Source of the DNA: Cytobacillus depressus
GTDB lineage: Bacteria > Bacillota > Bacilli > Bacillales > Cytobacillaceae
NCBI RefSeq assembly: GCF_008923245.1
Contig: NZ_WBOS01000002.1
Location: forward strand, 310,001 to 374,000
Length of the DNA: 64,000 nucleotides
Direction of reading: 5' to 3'
The notes beneath the pieces were generated by a model that saw only the letters and a program-made list of their open reading frames with translations, was not told where the DNA came from and did no database searches. Shown here one piece after another: positions 8,068 to 16,964 of this stretch (position 1 is the first letter of the stretch; every line of letters starts with the position of its first letter). The position numbers and the translations under genes are program-made.

Positions 8068-10170
8068 ATGGAAAAGTTACAGGAAATTTTAACTACACAA
8101 ATGAATAGTCCGACAAAGAAGGTTGAAGGTATCATCCTAGATATTATTTTTCAACATATTAATGATATGGTTTATATAATGAAGGTTGAAGCGGGAACCA
8201 AGTTTAGCTATCTTTTCGCCAATAAACCAGGACTAGAGCATGCAAACTTACCGTCTAATTACAAAGGAAAAACATTAGAGGAAGTTCTTCCGTTTAATAT
8301 TGCATATTTATTACAGCAGGAATATGAAAAAATACTCAAAGTAAAAAAGACAATTGTGTTTTCAGATGAGGTCATCCTTCCTAATGGAGAAAAAATGATG
8401 GGTGAATCATTTTTGACTCCAGTATTTGACGAAAATAATGAGGTGCGCTATGTAGTATCTGTAACTCGGGATATGACTGAAGCGATAATAGAAAAGCAAC
8501 GCTTAATTGAAAGTGAGCAAAGATATCGATCAATTGTTGACCATAATTTAGACGGAATTCTCACAATAAATTTAAAAGGTATGATTCTAGAAGTTAATCC
8601 TGCTTGCAGTAAATTAACAGGTTTATCCGAAAAACAGCAAAAAAATCGCTCTATTTTTGATTTAATTCCAGAGCAGGATGTTGCTGCTTTAAAATCTCTC
8701 ATTCTTAAAACGACAAAAGGATTTCCTATTGAAACATTAGATTGCCGGTTTGTTCACCGAAAAGGACATTATTTAACAGTTCATATTAAGACTGCACCAG
8801 TTGTCGTAAATACAGAAATTGTTGGCATTTACGTGATAATCCGTGATATTTCCGAACAGGCAAAAAATGCGGAAACGATTAAATTCATGGCGTTTCATGA
8901 TCAATTGACAGGCTTATATAATAGAAGGGCTCTATTAGGTGATTTAGATAATCATATAATAGAAGCAAAAAAAGAAAGAAAGAAATTTGCTCTATTATCG
9001 ATCGATTTAGACCGATTCAAATATTTAAATGATACATTGGGGCATATCTTAGGCGATGAAATTTTAAAGCAGGTTGCCAATAGACTTTCTGAATTTAAAC
9101 ATTGTAAAGTTTACCGGCAAGGCGGCGATGAATTTATTATCCTTCTGCCAGAGACGGACAGACAAAAGGTTAGCCGGTTTGCGCAAGGGATTTTATTGAA
9201 ATTCTCTAAATCCTTCTATTTAAGCTCACAGGAATACTATATTACCCCAAGTATTGGAATCAGTATGTATCCAAATGATGGGAATAATGCGGAAACACTT
9301 ATTAAAAATGCTGATGAGGCATTATTTAGGGTGAAAGAAAAGGGGAAGGCCCATTTTCAATTTTACCGCTCAGAAATGAATTCCATCCTTAAAAATGTTG
9401 TTGAGATGGAAACGTTGCTGCGGAAGGCGATTGAAAGGGATGAGCTTTCCCTCCATTATCAGCCACAAGTAGATTTACTGACGAAAAGAGTGAATAGTTT
9501 TGAAGCCCTTCTTCGTTGGAATAATCAAGTTTTAGGACCGATTTCTCCTGGAGAATTCATTCCATTAGCTGAGGATACTGGCTTAATTATTCCGATTGGA
9601 AACTGGGTAGTTGATACTGCCTGTAAGCAAATACATGAATGGTCTGAGAAATATAAGCAAGATTTAAGAATTGCGATTAATATTTCTCCTAAACAATTTC
9701 AGCAGTACAACTTACTGAAAATTATTCAAAAATCAATCGAAAAATATCGAATTAATCCAAAATTATTAGAAATTGAAATTACTGAAGGTGCTATGCAGGA
9801 TACGACGGATACAGCGCCCATTTTGTCCAGATTAAAGGACCTCGGAGTATCCATTTCTGTTGATGATTTTGGCACCGGATATTCTTCATTAAATTATTTA
9901 AAGCAATTTCCGATTGACGTTCTAAAAATAGACCAGTCCTTCGTTAAGGATGTTCTAACTTATGATAAAGATGCAGCAATCACGACAACAATTATCCATC
10001 TAGGGAGGAGCCTTGGCGTGGAAGTGATCGCTGAAGGGGTTGAAAATGAGGAACAAGCCCATTTCTTATTAAATGCTAAGTGTCATAAAGCGCAAGGGTA
10101 TTTATATTCAAAACCGCTGCCACCAGCCGAGATTGAAAAAAACTTCCTTGAGGAGTTTTATATTAAATAA
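8068..10170 (+). CDS. PAS-PAS-GGDEF-EAL protein (cyclic di-GMP turnover)
   Basis: This 700-residue cytosolic protein has no membrane segment. It contains two PAS-like domains (about 25-140 and 148-268), a GGDEF domain (about 270-430) with HDQLTGLYNRR and an intact RQGGDEF near residue 351, and an EAL domain (about 445-690) with FEALLRW near 477 and DDFGTGYSSLNYLK near 598. Both catalytic signatures look intact, so diguanylate cyclase and phosphodiesterase activities are both possible. The position expected for the inhibitory RxxD I-site carries RLSE, so product inhibition may be absent. The layout is like B. subtilis YkoW, but the location differs. The upstream gap 7687-8067 holds no gene I can support. 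Confidence 0.93.
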   Translation: MEKLQEILTTQMNSPTKKVEGIILDIIFQHINDMVYIMKVEAGTKFSYLFANKPGLEHANLPSNYKGKTLEEVLPFNIAYLLQQEYEKILKVKKTIVFSDEVILPNGEKMMGESFLTPVFDENNEVRYVVSVTRDMTEAIIEKQRLIESEQRYRSIVDHNLDGILTINLKGMILEVNPACSKLTGLSEKQQKNRSIFDLIPEQDVAALKSLILKTTKGFPIETLDCRFVHRKGHYLTVHIKTAPVVVNTEIVGIYVIIRDISEQAKNAETIKFMAFHDQLTGLYNRRALLGDLDNHIIEAKKERKKFALLSIDLDRFKYLNDTLGHILGDEILKQVANRLSEFKHCKVYRQGGDEFIILLPETDRQKVSRFAQGILLKFSKSFYLSSQEYYITPSIGISMYPNDGNNAETLIKNADEALFRVKEKGKAHFQFYRSEMNSILKNVVEMETLLRKAIERDELSLHYQPQVDLLTKRVNSFEALLRWNNQVLGPISPGEFIPLAEDTGLIIPIGNWVVDTACKQIHEWSEKYKQDLRIAINISPKQFQQYNLLKIIQKSIEKYRINPKLLEIEITEGAMQDTTDTAPILSRLKDLGVSISVDDFGTGYSSLNYLKQFPIDVLKIDQSFVKDVLTYDKDAAITTTIIHLGRSLGVEVIAEGVENEEQAHFLLNAKCHKAQGYLYSKPLPPAEIEKNFLEEFYIK

Positions 10171-10180
10171 AATGAATAAC

Positions 10181-10226
10181 TTGACGAAAAAAAGGAAAAG
10201 CAGCTGCTTTTCCTTTTTTTCGTCAA
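10181..10226. terminator. Bidirectional terminator
   Basis: A long near-perfect palindrome starts TTGACG, ends CGTCAA and is centred on AGCAGCTGCT, with A-rich and T-rich arms. It serves the GGDEF-EAL gene and the convergent ykuE. Confidence 0.85.
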
Positions 10227-10229
10227 GCT

Positions 10230-11096
10230 TTATTCTGCTACTAATGTAAATACAGTTAGTTCGGGTTTCGATAAAAATCGGAATGGCAAACGAGTCGTGC
10301 CTATTCCCCGATTCACATATAGTGTTAAGGGTAGCTGGCCAATCTCATAAAAGCCTTCATGATATTTCTCTGCAAAAGGGGGTTTAACAAGGGCGCCAAA
10401 GAATGGAATCTTTATTTGGCCGCCATGACTATGGCCGCTAAGCTGAAGCTGGATAGGATAATTTGACGCTTCATCTGCTAAATCAGGTGCATGGGATAAT
10501 AGGATCTTAAAAGAATCTTCTGGAATCCCGTGGAGAGCCAACTTTAAGTCTGGTTTCCCAAGCATTGCATCATCAATGCCGATAATATAAATACTGCTGC
10601 CATCCATTAATTTCATCTGTTGATTACTATTTTGGAGCAACGTAAAGTCTGCATGCTCAATAATAGATTTATAAATATCCGATCCATATCCGCCATGGTC
10701 GTGGTTGCCGTATATGGCAAACTTGCCGAATGGAGCATGAAGCTTTTTTAGAATCGGGATAATCTGGTCACCATCTGGGTATTGATTAGGAGTGTCCATT
10801 AAATCACCTGTAAAAAAAATTAGATCAGGATTAAGACTGTTTATTTTATTGACAAGAGCAGATAATTGCTGTTTTTCATACTGAAATCCAAGATGGGTAT
10901 CACTAAACTGGACTATTTTAAATTGATTGAAACCTTTCGGAATCGCATGATTACTTATGGAAAATCTATTAATATCTAATAACCTTGGTTCAATGTGCCC
11001 TGCATAATAATATCCTCCAGCACTAAGCCCTGCGATTGAAAATAGCGAGCCAACTACTCTTTTCAAGAAGGATCTCCTCGTTACTTTTTTCGGCAT
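10230..11096 (-). CDS. ykuE: Tat-exported metallophosphoesterase (YkuE-like)
   Basis: 288 residues from ATG 11096, the start that gives a twin-arginine signal at the N-terminus (VTRRSFLKRVVGS then a hydrophobic stretch). The frame is open further upstream, but those starts would bury the signal. Calcineurin-like phosphoesterase motifs occur in order: QFSDTHLG, FTGDLMD, YGNHDHGG, LLSHAPD and LSGHSHGGQ, supplying the two-metal ligands. B. subtilis YkuE is a Tat substrate at the cell wall. Its physiological substrate is unknown. Confidence 0.88.
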   Translation of the reverse strand: MPKKVTRRSFLKRVVGSLFSIAGLSAGGYYYAGHIEPRLLDINRFSISNHAIPKGFNQFKIVQFSDTHLGFQYEKQQLSALVNKINSLNPDLIFFTGDLMDTPNQYPDGDQIIPILKKLHAPFGKFAIYGNHDHGGYGSDIYKSIIEHADFTLLQNSNQQMKLMDGSSIYIIGIDDAMLGKPDLKLALHGIPEDSFKILLSHAPDLADEASNYPIQLQLSGHSHGGQIKIPFFGALVKPPFAEKYHEGFYEIGQLPLTLYVNRGIGTTRLPFRFLSKPELTVFTLVAE

Positions 11097-11341
11097 GATT
11101 ATTACCAACCAATCTAAGTCTTTTTCATCAAACATGCTCGTACTAATATAGATACCTTCTAATACTATCAAACTCTTAACTTAAAAAGAAGGGAGAAAAA
11201 CTGGTATGAATGAAAAGAGCTATCCACATAATTCTTTTTTTTATGATTTTCGGAAAAATTTATTAAAAAGTAGTATACTAAACGTGAGGGAAGCAAGGTC
11301 TTCCCAATCATCAATTAATATAGTGCTTAGGAGAGGTTAAT

Positions 11342-12757
11342 GTGAGTACATATCGTGTTGAAAAAGATTTTTTAGGGGAAAAACATGTTCCAACAGAGGC
11401 TTATTACGGAATTCAAACATTAAGAGCTGTTGAGAACTTTCCAATAACAGGTTATAAATTGAATAAAGATTTAATTATTGCTATCGCAATTGTAAAAAAA
11501 GCAGCAGCGATGGCTAACTCAAATATTGGGCGTCTATATAAAGGGAAAGCAGAAGTCATTTGCCAAGCAGCTGATGAAGTTATTTCCGGAAAATGGCATG
11601 ATCATTTCATTGTTGACCCAATCCAAGGCGGAGCAGGAACATCGATTAATATGAATGCAAACGAAGTGATCGCCAATAGAGGATTAGAGCTTTTAGGAAA
11701 AGAAAAAGGTGAATACTTTCATTTAAATCCTAATATTGATGTGAATATGGCCCAATCAACAAATGACGCATTTCCGACAGCTATCCATATTGCTGTATAT
11801 AGAGCTTTGGAATCGTTAATAGTAATGATGAATGAGATGAAAGAAGCCTTTAATAAGAAGGCGATTGAATTTGATTCAGTTATTAAAATGGGAAGGACAC
11901 ATATGCAAGATGCGGTTCCTATTCGTCTAGGACAAGAATTTAGAGCTTATACGAATGTCATTGAAAGAGATATTAAAAGAATTGAAAGATCGAAAGAAAA
12001 TTTATTAGAAGTAAATATGGGGGCAACTGCTGTCGGTACGGGTCTGAATGCTGATCCTCTTTATATTGAAAAGGTAGTTCAGTATTTAGCTGAAGTATCT
12101 GGCATTCCTGTTGTTCCAGCCAATAATCTTGTTGACGCAACCCAAAACACAGATGCTTATACTGAAATTTCTTCAGCATTAAAAATTTGTATGATCAATA
12201 TGTCGAAAATCGCTAATGATCTTCGGTTAATGGCTTCAGGCCCAAGAGCAGGTTTATACGAAATTAACTTGCCGGCACGCCAACCAGGCTCATCGATTAT
12301 GCCTGGAAAAGTAAACCCAGTTATGCCGGAAGTCATTAATCAAATTGCTTTTCAAGTTATTGGTAATGATCACACGATTTCACTCGCATCAGAAGCTGGC
12401 CAATTTGAATTAAATGTCATGGAGCCTGTTTTATTGTTTAATTTATTACAATCAATCTCCATTATGAATAATGGATTCCGCGTATTTACTGAATTCTGTA
12501 TTTCTGGAATTACAGCTAATGTTGATAGGCTAAAAGATTATGTCGAAAAAAGTGTCGGTTTATTAACAGCTGTCAATCCGCATATTGGCTATAATGTTGC
12601 TTCTGAGATTGCGAGAGAATCCATTGTGAATGGTAAGTCCATTCGTGAATTATGCTTGCAATACGATGTACTGAGTGAAGCTGAGCTCGATCTGATTTTA
12701 GATCCTTATGAAATGACGAAGCCTGGTATATCTGGAGCATATTTACTTGATAAATAA
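11342..12757 (+). CDS. aspA: Aspartate ammonia-lyase (aspartase)
   Basis: 471 residues from GTG 11342 behind AGGAGAGG. It belongs to the fumarase/aspartase superfamily: the signature GSSIMPGKVNPVMPE is near residue 317 and GRTHMQDAVP near 187, and the catalytic loop is thus complete. The N-terminus (MSTYRVEKDFLG...VPTEAYYGIQTLRA) is typical of aspartase rather than class II fumarase. It converts L-aspartate to fumarate and ammonia. There is no adjacent asparaginase gene, unlike the ansAB operon of B. subtilis, so it is probably transcribed alone, ending in the terminator at 12785. Confidence 0.93.
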   Translation: MSTYRVEKDFLGEKHVPTEAYYGIQTLRAVENFPITGYKLNKDLIIAIAIVKKAAAMANSNIGRLYKGKAEVICQAADEVISGKWHDHFIVDPIQGGAGTSINMNANEVIANRGLELLGKEKGEYFHLNPNIDVNMAQSTNDAFPTAIHIAVYRALESLIVMMNEMKEAFNKKAIEFDSVIKMGRTHMQDAVPIRLGQEFRAYTNVIERDIKRIERSKENLLEVNMGATAVGTGLNADPLYIEKVVQYLAEVSGIPVVPANNLVDATQNTDAYTEISSALKICMINMSKIANDLRLMASGPRAGLYEINLPARQPGSSIMPGKVNPVMPEVINQIAFQVIGNDHTISLASEAGQFELNVMEPVLLFNLLQSISIMNNGFRVFTEFCISGITANVDRLKDYVEKSVGLLTAVNPHIGYNVASEIARESIVNGKSIRELCLQYDVLSEAELDLILDPYEMTKPGISGAYLLDK

Positions 12758-12784
12758 GAAATTGTAATATAATGAACTTAGGAC

Positions 12785-12816
12785 AAAATACCGGTATCAA
12801 TATCGGTATTTTGTTT
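12785..12816 (+). terminator. Terminator after aspA
   Basis: AAAATACCG / CGGTATTTT stem followed by GTTTTCC. Confidence 0.8.
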
Positions 12817-12862
12817 TCCCTGAGTTCGGTTATAAATATTATTTATGTTTGGGGGTATGGAA

Positions 12863-14080
12863 ATGGATGCCCTGGAAATCTTAACGGATTTGGATAATGT
12901 CTTCCCATTTTTCCAACCAATTTTTAGTGCTGATGAGCATCGAGTAATAGGCTATGAAATATTAGGCAGATATCTTAGTGGAGACGGGATTATTAGTCTC
13001 GGTCCATTATTTCTTGATGAAAATATTCCTGAAGAGTATAGGCTTGAGATCGATCATGCTGTATTGAAAAAGGCATTAGAAAAAGCCCTTTCTCTTGAGG
13101 ACGACGTATTACTATTTATTAATAAAGATGCAGACTTATTAATGTATGAAAATGCCGAATCGTTTTTATCTATTCTTTTTGAATATCAAGAAAAGGGAAT
13201 CGAACTAAGGCGGATTGTCTTAGAGTCAACCGAGCGAGTGTATAGAGGTGAGGTAGAACAGCTTGATCACCTATTAAACTATATTCGTACATACGGGATC
13301 AAAATTGCCATTGATAATAAGGGAAACGAACGCAGCCATTTAGATCGGATTGGCCAAATAGCACCTAATATATTGAAGGTGGACTTAAACGAGCTTCGTT
13401 CAACGAATTCCGCTCATGTCTTGCATGATATTTTGTTCTCTATTTCCTTATTAGCACGAAAAATTGGTGCAACCTTGCTTTTTAAAAATATTGAAATGGT
13501 TTATCAGCTGCAGTTCGCATGGAGAAATGGCGGGAGATATTACCAAGGGTTTTACTTGCAAAAGCCTGCCGAAGAGTTTGTGAATCGGGATATTTTGAAA
13601 GAAAATTTAAGGGATAAATGCCATCAATTTATGAATTATGAGAAGAGAAAGCTGGAAGCATTATATCGTGTGACTGAAGAATTTAATGATCGGCTTACTC
13701 TTTTTCTACAAACAAAAAATCGCAAAATGCTACCATATGAAGAACTGATTAAAGAGCTTTCTCTCCATTTAAATGATGTTGCTTTTCGGCTTTATATTTG
13801 TGACGAAAATGGATTTCAAAAATCAGCTAATATTTTTAAAGACGAAAATGGGTGGAGAATCCAGCCGGAATATTTACAGAAAAACTGGAGCTGGCGCCCA
13901 TACTTTTTAGAAAATATTATGAAAATGAAAAAGGAAAAGAAGGGAATCATCTCTGATTTATATAGTGATGTGGAAACGGGAGAATCGATCCGGACCATCT
14001 CTTATCCTCTTAATTCAATTGACTATATTTTTATTGATCTTTCGTATAATTTCCTCTACGAACACGACGGATTACTATAG
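12863..14080 (+). CDS. ykuI: YkuI-type degenerate EAL domain protein
   Basis: 405 residues from ATG 12863, seven bases after GGGGG; this start gives MDALEILTDLD, aligning with the B. subtilis YkuI N-terminus as I recall it. Residues 1-250 form an EAL-fold domain. The EAL motif reads YEILGR near residue 30, and the loop-6 motif that should be DDFGTG reads DNKGNERS, so a metal-ligand Asp is missing. Residues about 255-405 match the YkuI C-terminal PAS-like domain (NWSWRPYFLENIMKMK). B. subtilis YkuI binds cyclic di-GMP, with little or no hydrolysis reported. A receptor or effector role is likely. Confidence 0.92.
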   Translation: MDALEILTDLDNVFPFFQPIFSADEHRVIGYEILGRYLSGDGIISLGPLFLDENIPEEYRLEIDHAVLKKALEKALSLEDDVLLFINKDADLLMYENAESFLSILFEYQEKGIELRRIVLESTERVYRGEVEQLDHLLNYIRTYGIKIAIDNKGNERSHLDRIGQIAPNILKVDLNELRSTNSAHVLHDILFSISLLARKIGATLLFKNIEMVYQLQFAWRNGGRYYQGFYLQKPAEEFVNRDILKENLRDKCHQFMNYEKRKLEALYRVTEEFNDRLTLFLQTKNRKMLPYEELIKELSLHLNDVAFRLYICDENGFQKSANIFKDENGWRIQPEYLQKNWSWRPYFLENIMKMKKEKKGIISDLYSDVETGESIRTISYPLNSIDYIFIDLSYNFLYEHDGLL

Positions 14081-14092
14081 CTTGTCTTTATT

Positions 14093-14121
14093 AAGGTCTC
14101 AATGCTTGAGGCCTTTTTTTT
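14093..14121 (+). terminator. Terminator after ykuI
   Basis: AAGGTCTCA / TGAGGCCTT with one wobble pair, followed by at least seven T. Confidence 0.8.
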
Positions 14122-14179
14122 GTCTAAATTATGTCAGAAAAGACCCTAGATATGGAAAATTTATTGCAGATTTTAGATG

Positions 14180-14222
14180 TGTGATTCACTTCACTTCAAT
14201 GAGAACCTTTCCCAATTATTAT
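14180..14222 (+). promoter_or_regulatory. Candidate Fnr-box promoter of the ba3 oxidase operon
   Basis: TGTGA-TTCACT-TCACT at 14180-14195 fits the Bacillus Fnr pattern TGTGA-N6-TCACT. A TATTAT -10 element lies at 14217-14222, implying a start near 14229, so the site is centred near -41.5, the normal position for class II activation. No good -35 hexamer is present, as expected for an activated promoter. The start point is inferred. Confidence 0.55.
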
Positions 14223-14256
14223 GAAACTATAAAGAACAAAAGGAGGTTGTGTACAG

Positions 14257-14394
14257 ATGGGAGCAGCCAAACAAGAAAATAAATTAAAGGAAAAAGAAAC
14301 ACAATTTGGGACAGTTTTATCAGTAACGATTGTTGGAGCAGTTATTCTTGTTACTTACTTTGTACTATTCGGTTTATATATGGTGAGAGTATAG
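14257..14394 (+). CDS. Cytochrome ba3 oxidase small subunit IIa-like protein
   Basis: A 45-residue ORF behind AAAGGAGG. It consists of a charged N-terminus (about 18 residues rich in Lys and Glu) and a single transmembrane helix (about residues 19-42) ending in LYMVRV. Size, topology and position immediately before subunit II match the small subunit IIa of ba3-type cytochrome oxidases. The stop is 11 bases before the subunit II start, and AGGAGGG lies in between, so the two are one operon. Confidence 0.75.
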   Translation: MGAAKQENKLKEKETQFGTVLSVTIVGAVILVTYFVLFGLYMVRV

Positions 14395-14405
14395 GAGGGA
14401 AAATC

Positions 14406-14867
14406 ATGCATCGCGAAGAAAAGATTTGGCTTACATTAAGCTTTGGAATGATAATGATATTCATGCTCATTACTGGTTATCAAGGATTTGCTTTAGGGAT
14501 GGCACCTCCGAGTCATAAAGAAACGATTGATCCACAAAAAGTAGATGAAACGGCACCATTCAATGAACCAGGTATTAAGCAAATTAGCGAAAATGAATAT
14601 GAAGTTGTTATGACCTTACAATTATTTAGTTTTACACCTAGTAATATTGAAATCCCAGCCGGTTCGACAGTTCATTTCACATTAACTTCGAAAGATGTCG
14701 TTCATGGATTTGAAGTGGCAGGGACAAATATCAATGCAATGGTTATGCCGGGTTATGTACAAAAAATCACACAAAAGTTTGATAAACCTGGCAGCTATTT
14801 AGTTTTATGTAATGAATATTGCGGCGCTGGTCACCAATTAATGAGTACGACCATTACGGTTAAATAA
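14406..14867 (+). CDS. cbaB: ba3-type cytochrome c oxidase subunit II
   Basis: 153 residues with an N-terminal transmembrane anchor (about 10-32) and a cupredoxin domain outside the membrane. The CuA ligands are all visible: His in DVVHGFEV (near residue 97), then CNEYCGAGHQLM near residues 134-145 supplying two Cys, Glu, His and Met. It accepts electrons from cytochrome c. The length matches the short ba3/CbaB class rather than CtaC, which carries an extra heme domain. The gene is intact although its partner subunit I is not. Confidence 0.9.
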   Translation: MHREEKIWLTLSFGMIMIFMLITGYQGFALGMAPPSHKETIDPQKVDETAPFNEPGIKQISENEYEVVMTLQLFSFTPSNIEIPAGSTVHFTLTSKDVVHGFEVAGTNINAMVMPGYVQKITQKFDKPGSYLVLCNEYCGAGHQLMSTTITVK

Positions 14868-14881
14868 AGGAGGGAAGTACA

Positions 14882-16578
14882 GTGGAAATAGTAATCCCAC
14901 AAACAGGTAAAGTAAAAGCAATTCAGGAAAAAGCAAATAAAGTTTTAGGCATAAGCCTAGAGGATGCTCGCATTTCCAAATCATATATTGCAGTTGCATT
15001 TATAGCATTATTAGTTGGAGGTATTTTAGGTTTACTTCAAGGGTTAAATCGTGCAGGCCTTTTAGAGCTGCCAACATGGTTTAACTATTATCAAGTCTTA
15101 ACAGCACATGGTGTCATATTAGTGCTTGTACTAACAGCTTTCTTTTCAATTGGGTATTTTTACGCGGGACTTTCTCATACATTAGGCGGTCTTCTACCTA
15201 AAGTGAGGATGATGGCATGGATCGGTTTTTGGACAAAGATTGTCGGCTTTGTCATTGCAGTTATTCCGATCTTAATGAATGAAGCATCTGTCATGTTTAC
15301 ATTTTATCCTCCGATGAGAGCTAATCCTTGGTTTTATGTCGGTCTTGCCTTAATTGTCGTTGGGGTATGGATTCTTGCCTTTGGAGCCTTTATTCAAGTA
15401 GCAAATTGGCGAAAAAATAATAAAGGAAAAAATATACCAATTTTATCTTACTTTGCAACGGGTGTTTTTGTCCTATTATTCTTTGGCAGTGTTCCAGTAG
15501 CGATTGAAGTAATCGTTATGATCATTCCTTGGGCATTTGGTTGGGTTGAGACAATTAACGTTATGGTTGCTCGTACACTGTTCTGGGCTTTTGGTCATAC
15601 ACTAGTTAACATATGGTATTTAACAGCCGTTTCTGCTTGGTATGTAATTGTACCTAAAATTATTGGCGGCAGACGCTTCAGTGATCTATTAACACGTATC
15701 GTCATCATTGGCTTAGTTATTATGAACATTACAGGTGGATTCCACCATCAAATTATTGACCCAGGTATTTCAGAATCAGTTAAGTTTATGCACGTATTTA
15801 TGAGCTTAGCGATCGGATTCCCATCATTAATGACGGTATACGCCATGTTTGCAGTATTTGAACGTACTGGAAGAAAACTTGGCGGAAAAGGTTTAACAGG
15901 CTGGTTTAAAAAATTACCATGGGGCGATGTTCGCTTCCTAGCCCCTTTTATTGCAATGGCTGCCTTCGCACCAGCAGGAGCTGGCGGAATCGTTCAAAGC
16001 ACGAACCAGTTAAACCAAGTTGTTCATAACACAATGTGGGTTGTCGGACATTTCCACTTAACCTTAGGGATGTCAGTAGTAATGACTTTCTTTGGTATTA
16101 GTTATTGGTTAGTTCCATATATTTCAAAACGTGTATTAACACCGCAAATGAATAAATTAGGTATCATTCAAACGATCATTTGGACTATTGGTATGGTCTT
16201 TATGTCTGGTGCTATGCACTATGTAGGCTTACTCGGATCACCTCGTTGACTTCTTACTCCACTTATGGAGATCATGTAACAGCGCTTGGCTGGGATCCAT
16301 ATTTAATGTTATTAGCTGTTGGGGGAACATTCTTAATTATTGGGGTTATCCTTCAAGTGTATGCAGTATTTAATATGATGTTCTTTGCACCTAAAGGTGA
16401 AACAGCATTCCCAATTGCGGAAGAAGAAGAAAATGCATCAAATACTCCATTTTGGACAGAGCGTTGGAGCATTATTATTGTAGCCATGCTAATCTTCGTT
16501 TCTATGGCTTACGTCATTCCATTAACCGAATTTATCGTCAACGCACCACCGGGATCACCGCCATTCAAAACTTGGTAA
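14882..16578 (+). pseudogene. cbaA: ba3-type cytochrome c oxidase subunit I, frameshifted
   Basis: The first frame runs from GTG 14882 to a stop at 16247-16249 (455 residues, ending GLLGSPR). The homologous protein continues without a gap in another frame from 16249 (TSYSTYGDHVTALGWDPYL) to 16578. Subunit I normally reads through this point, with PRRT or similar, so one base appears lost around 16247. The main part has the expected ligands: His in LTAHGVILV, GGFHHQIID for CuB and VVGHFHLT for the hemes. The lost part is about 110 residues with two transmembrane helices. It may be a true mutation or a sequencing error; programmed shifting is unlikely because no slippery run is present. Confidence 0.85.
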
Positions 16579-16640
16579 ACGAAAAGCGGAAACGGCTCAT
16601 TCAGCCCCGATAAGCATAAGCCGCTCTATGAAAGAAGGCG
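16579..16640 (+). repeat. Family B repeat fragment at the SCO1 breakpoint
   Basis: GAAAAGCGGAAACGGCT then TCAGCCCCGATAAGCATAAG matches the reverse complement of the right end of the repeat at 39265-39455 (GCTTGTCGGGGGTGATCAAG and CCACTTCC). It directly abuts the remnant of a SCO1-like gene. Confidence 0.6.
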
Positions 16641-16650
16641 TTACTTTACC

Positions 16651-16899
16651 TTCATTTTTTTAAGCATTAGCTTCGACCCGGAAAGGGATGATCCAACCGT
16701 ATTAAATAGATATAAAGATTCCTTTCATAGTGACGGAGAAACTTGGAGAATGGCAAGAATTCCGGATCCAGCCGAGCTAATTTCATTGCTCGAAAAATTC
16801 GGGGTCATTGTCATACCTGATGGAACTGGCAATTTCACACATAACTCGGCGTTTTATTTAGTGGATAGGAACGGCAAACTCGCCCAGGTTTTTGATTAA
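16651..16899 (+). pseudogene. SCO1/SenC-family copper chaperone, C-terminal remnant
   Basis: The stretch has no start codon or ribosome site but translates without interruption to a stop at 16897-16899. It reads LSISFDPERDDP, then DGETWRMARIPDP and HNSAFYLVDRNGKLAQVFD. This is the C-terminal half of a SCO1-type protein, including the conserved copper-binding His (FTHNS). The N-terminal half with the CxxxC copper site and membrane anchor is missing, replaced by a repeat fragment. SCO proteins deliver copper to the CuA site of subunit II, so position within the ba3 cluster fits. It cannot be functional as it stands. Confidence 0.8.
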
Positions 16900-16964
16900 T
16901 TAAAGATTTACGAAACTGCAAGCTTTGTAACAAACATCCTTGAAAATGAAAAGAGGGTAAAGAA

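Noticed and set aside
13965..14282. A 105-codon ORF between ykuI and the ba3 operon
   Set aside because: It overlaps the end of ykuI, a terminator, the promoter region and the start of subunit IIa in the wrong frame.
16180..16578. A separate gene starting at 16180
   Set aside because: Its first part is out-of-frame subunit I, and the rest is the natural C-terminus of subunit I, so it is one frameshifted gene.
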